Assembly: GCA_016712625.1 (NCBI GenBank)
Contig: JADJQQ010000029.1
Span: 310,001-374,000, forward strand
Reading direction: 5' to 3'
Length of the DNA: 64,000 bases
Source of the DNA: Candidatus Competibacteraceae bacterium
GTDB taxonomy: Bacteria; Pseudomonadota; Gammaproteobacteria; Competibacterales; Competibacteraceae
Made by a program: the position numbers and the translations under genes. The notes under the pieces were generated by a model that was given only the letters and a program-made list of their open reading frames with translations, ran no database searches and was not told where the DNA came from. Shown in pieces: positions 63,020-64,000 of this stretch (position 1 is the stretch's first letter; each line of letters begins with the position of its first letter).

Positions 63020-64000
63020 TGAGCGAAAACCGGTCGAGTTTAAAGCCTATTTTGCGAAGGCTAAGTACCTTTGAGGAGGTAGGAAAAGAGCAATGGGATG
63101 AGCTAGTTGAGCGTAGCAAGGGGCCGTCTGTTTTTCAGACTTTTGGATGGCTTAATAGCTGGTGGGAAACATTTAAAGAACCTCGTTGGGAATTACTTTT
63201 AATTGCTGCGATTAATAATGATAGATTGGTCGGTTTGGCACCATTTTACTTGGATTTTACTGTCTCATCTGTGAGGAAGAAAAATCGTCATATCAAATTT
63301 ATCGGTGAAGGTCATGGAGATTATCTGACTCTTATAATCGACTGTAAAATGGAGGATCTCATCGCATTATATGTTGAAGAAATCCTTCGATACACTAAAA
63401 GTATCGCGCAAGCTGTTCTTGGAGAAATTTCAGGTGAAACAGAGTTTGGACGTTATTTATATAAGGAGAGCATGCGATTCACTTCGCGAATTGAATGCGT
63501 TGGGAAAACTATTTGTCCTCGGTTTTCTTTGTTAAATACTAATTATGTAAATGCTATCTTGAGAAAAGATAGCCTAAGGCGTCATACAGCTAAACTGCGT
63601 AAGCTAGGGCAAATTACAGTAGAACATCACTTGGAAGCGGTAGATATTAACCCTTTATTAAGTCATTTCTTTGAGCAGCATATTGCTCGCTGGAGTAAAA
63701 CTCGTTATCCTTCCTTTTTTTAAATTCACGAAACTGTACATTTTATCAGAATTTTATTCTAGCTCTCGCAGAGAATCAACGGATCATTTTCACAGTATTG
63801 AAGCTTGATAATTACCCAGTAGCCTATCATTTAGGATTAGTTTCTTATGGGGATTTTCTATGGTATAAACCTAGTTTTGATATTTCTCTCTCACAAGTAT
63901 CCCTGGAGAGGTGATGCTGCGTGAATTATTTTTAATGGCTCTATCAAGGCAATTTAATAATTTTGATTTCACTCGTGGTGATGAAGGATTTAAGCGGAGA
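63019..64000 (+). pseudogene. FemAB/CelD-like GNAT acyltransferase, frameshifted and cut by window end
   Basis: The protein begins like a CelD/FemAB acyltransferase (SVFQTFGWLNSWWETFKEPRW, then LVGLAPFYLDF). The frame closes at 63721-63723 within a run of seven T. Shifting there gives NCTFYQNFILALAENQRIIF, then PVAYHLGLVSYGDFLWYKPS, the expected C-terminal GNAT part. A second shift is needed at a run of three C near 63901-63904 to read on as PGEVMLRELFLMALSRQFNN and FDFTRGDEGFK to the window edge. Two single-base lesions in homopolymers suggest decay or sequence error. It is the third broken gene in a row. Confidence 0.75.

Overview
The window reads as chromosome of a denitrifying gammaproteobacterium. 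A complete respiratory nitrate reductase locus, a fused MnhA/MnhB-type antiporter, a PHB-depolymerase-like esterase and XrtA-type polysaccharide genes would fit a Candidatus Competibacteraceae-like organism. That placement is an inference from gene content, not from a marker gene. No rRNA, tRNA or CRISPR array was recognised.

Layout. 0-10 kb holds scattered metabolic genes: an LCIB/C-type carbonic anhydrase candidate, a secreted endonuclease/exonuclease/phosphatase-fold protein, an MBL-fold hydrolase, an overlapping pair of unknown small genes, a cupin / threonine-dehydratase-like / small protein / NnrU run, and a DUF4921 GalT-like protein. 10.2-16.1 kb (minus strand) is a complete, tightly overlapping multisubunit cation/proton antiporter operon (A+B fused, C, D, E, F, G). 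16.8-20.6 kb (minus) is an AT-rich module in which a di-heme cytochrome c peroxidase-like gene is translationally coupled to a membrane histidine kinase and a response regulator with two receiver domains. A decayed IS3 orfA lies on one side and a decayed persulfide dioxygenase gene on the other. 22-25.6 kb carries a TauE/SafE exporter, an unknown 369-residue protein, a PHB-depolymerase-like esterase and an EthD-like protein.

26-34.4 kb is an acidic amino acid / asparagine locus: aspartase, dicarboxylate symporter, GltI-like binding protein, periplasmic asparaginase, and a DctB/AauS-like kinase (frameshifted here) with a sigma-54 activator. A sigma-54 -24/-12 promoter and an upstream TTCGG-N4-CCGAA palindrome precede aspA. 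The whole locus therefore looks like a self-regulated asparagine-to-fumarate pathway.

34.5-50 kb is anaerobic nitrate respiration. An FNR-type box sits about 41.5 bases upstream of the inferred start of a fused NarK transporter, followed by a second NarK, narGHJI, and, after four unrelated genes or gaps (alaX, an unknown gene, a DUF72 gene), a PpiC-like protein lacking its isomerase domain, mobB and moeA.

50.3-64 kb is an exopolysaccharide locus: XrtA-type polysaccharide deacetylase, carbamoyltransferase, small membrane protein, a secreted clan CD (caspase/C13-like) cysteine peptidase with an EF-hand loop, FemAB/CelD-like acyltransferases, glycosyltransferases and a CapK-like ligase. Base composition falls sharply to the right, and the last three genes (60.6-64 kb) are each broken by stops or single-base frameshifts.
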